DNA of 64,000 bases from Ifrita kowaldi (lineage: Eukaryota; Chordata; Aves; Passeriformes; Cinclosomatidae): assembly GCA_013398055.1 (NCBI GenBank), contig VZRS01010803.1:620001-684000 (forward strand), read 5' to 3'. Below the pieces are notes generated by a model. The model made no database searches, was not told the DNA's origin, and worked only from the letters and a program-made list of their open reading frames with translations. The translations under genes and the position numbers were made by a program. Below, one piece after another: positions 63,320 to 64,000 of this stretch; positions within the stretch are counted from its first letter, which is position 1; the number at the start of each line of letters is the position of its first letter.

Positions 63320-64000
63320 GGTGCTTCCTAGCCAACTGGTGAAGCTAGAAGGGGCATAAAATGTGGGGGGGTGTTTTAATAAGTCCCATTTAAAGATTGG
63401 CTTTTGGGGATTTTGTTATCATTCTGGGAGATCAGGTATGTTTAACATGAAGAAAAGCATCTCTAATTACCTATGAAATTAAAATAAGCCTTAAAGTGAA
63501 TTAAATTGGGGTCTAAACCAAGTGACAGTATCCCTTTGAACAGTCAACTAAGAAAAATTACCAAGCTCCCAGTAAAATTGGAAGACTGGGTCTGTCAGAC
63601 TTGCTTGTATTTAACAAAATGGCAATTATTCCACTTTACATTAGCAATTAGCATTAAAAAAATTTGTTATTTATTTTTAACTTTTTTCCCCACTTTAAAA
63701 AAACATTAATCAAAGTTATGCTGCTATCAAAAGTGCATTGTGTGAGAACCTCTGTAAAACAGTTTCAGGGTCCCATTAGCAAGCAGGAATCAGGAAATAT
63801 TTAAAGGGCCCCTTGTTATACCTGCTAGTATCTCCTTCTTTCCCATGGAAAATGAGAAATGAGCTGGAATGTAAACAGGGGGGAGGAGGAGAATAAGAAA
63901 TGCACCAGAGTGCATTTGGGATAGCCAAATCCTATGGCTTTGCGCAAGGCCTCTGACTTCTAGGGAGGGGGTTTCCATCGCTTGTAGAGAGCTGATGATG
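63320..64000. promoter_or_regulatory. Candidate regulatory element at window edge
   Basis: Repeat-free stretch with TAATTAC at 63464-63470, AATTA-type homeobox words at 63623-63651, and overlapping TEAD-like GGAATGT (63866-63872) and FOX-like GTAAACA (63871-63877). It continues to the end of the window. A short minus-strand frame at 63790-63978 is not convincing. Regulatory function is inference. Confidence 0.3.

Noticed and set aside
1..64000. CRISPR arrays, bacterial operons, prophage or other prokaryotic systems
   Set aside because: The window has CR1 LINEs, an avian LTR, microsatellites and no dense coding, so it is vertebrate nuclear DNA. No regularly spaced repeats were seen.
1..64000. 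tRNA, rRNA or known small RNA genes
   Set aside because: No sequence with recognisable A and B boxes plus a cloverleaf, and no rRNA-like block, was noticed. A tRNAscan or Infernal run was not possible.

Overview
The window looks like gene-poor, AT-rich avian nuclear DNA. The evidence is two CR1 LINE copies (24048-26118 and 28343-28796, both on the minus strand), a retroviral long terminal repeat of a type recalled from bird genomes (about 16890-17260), several worn MIR/L3-like fragments, and two palindromic MITE-like repeats of a kind known from sauropsids. The LTR type points to a bird, probably within Neoaves. The species cannot be named from this sequence.

No host protein-coding exon could be identified. 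Open frames outside the repeats are short, and the longest (about 100-190 codons) are explained by the antisense strand of CR1, by local base composition, or by chance. The window reads as intergenic DNA or the inside of a very large intron.

Layout: 1-16890 is unique AT-rich sequence with small simple repeats. A solo or partial LTR follows, then unique sequence up to a 2.1-kb CR1 copy that keeps pieces of the endonuclease and reverse transcriptase reading frame but has lost the segment carrying the FADD catalytic motif. A second, shorter CR1 3' end lies 2.2 kb further on. From 28.8 to 58 kb there is unique sequence with scattered ancient SINE-like fragments, microsatellites at 42.6 and 50.3 kb, a pyrimidine tract at 53.4 kb, and one weak minus-strand candidate for a decayed coding relic (37684-38366).

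The last 3 kb (about 60.96-63.98 kb) differs in character. It has a local GC- and CpG-richer patch at 61.2-61.45 kb, long stretches dense in homeobox, SOX, POU, TEAD and FOX-like words, and few repeats. It is the best candidate for conserved developmental regulatory DNA or a distal promoter. That is inference: conservation cannot be measured here. A perfect 20-bp palindrome at 23906-23925, made of two inverted GLI-like words, is the most distinctive short sequence signal.
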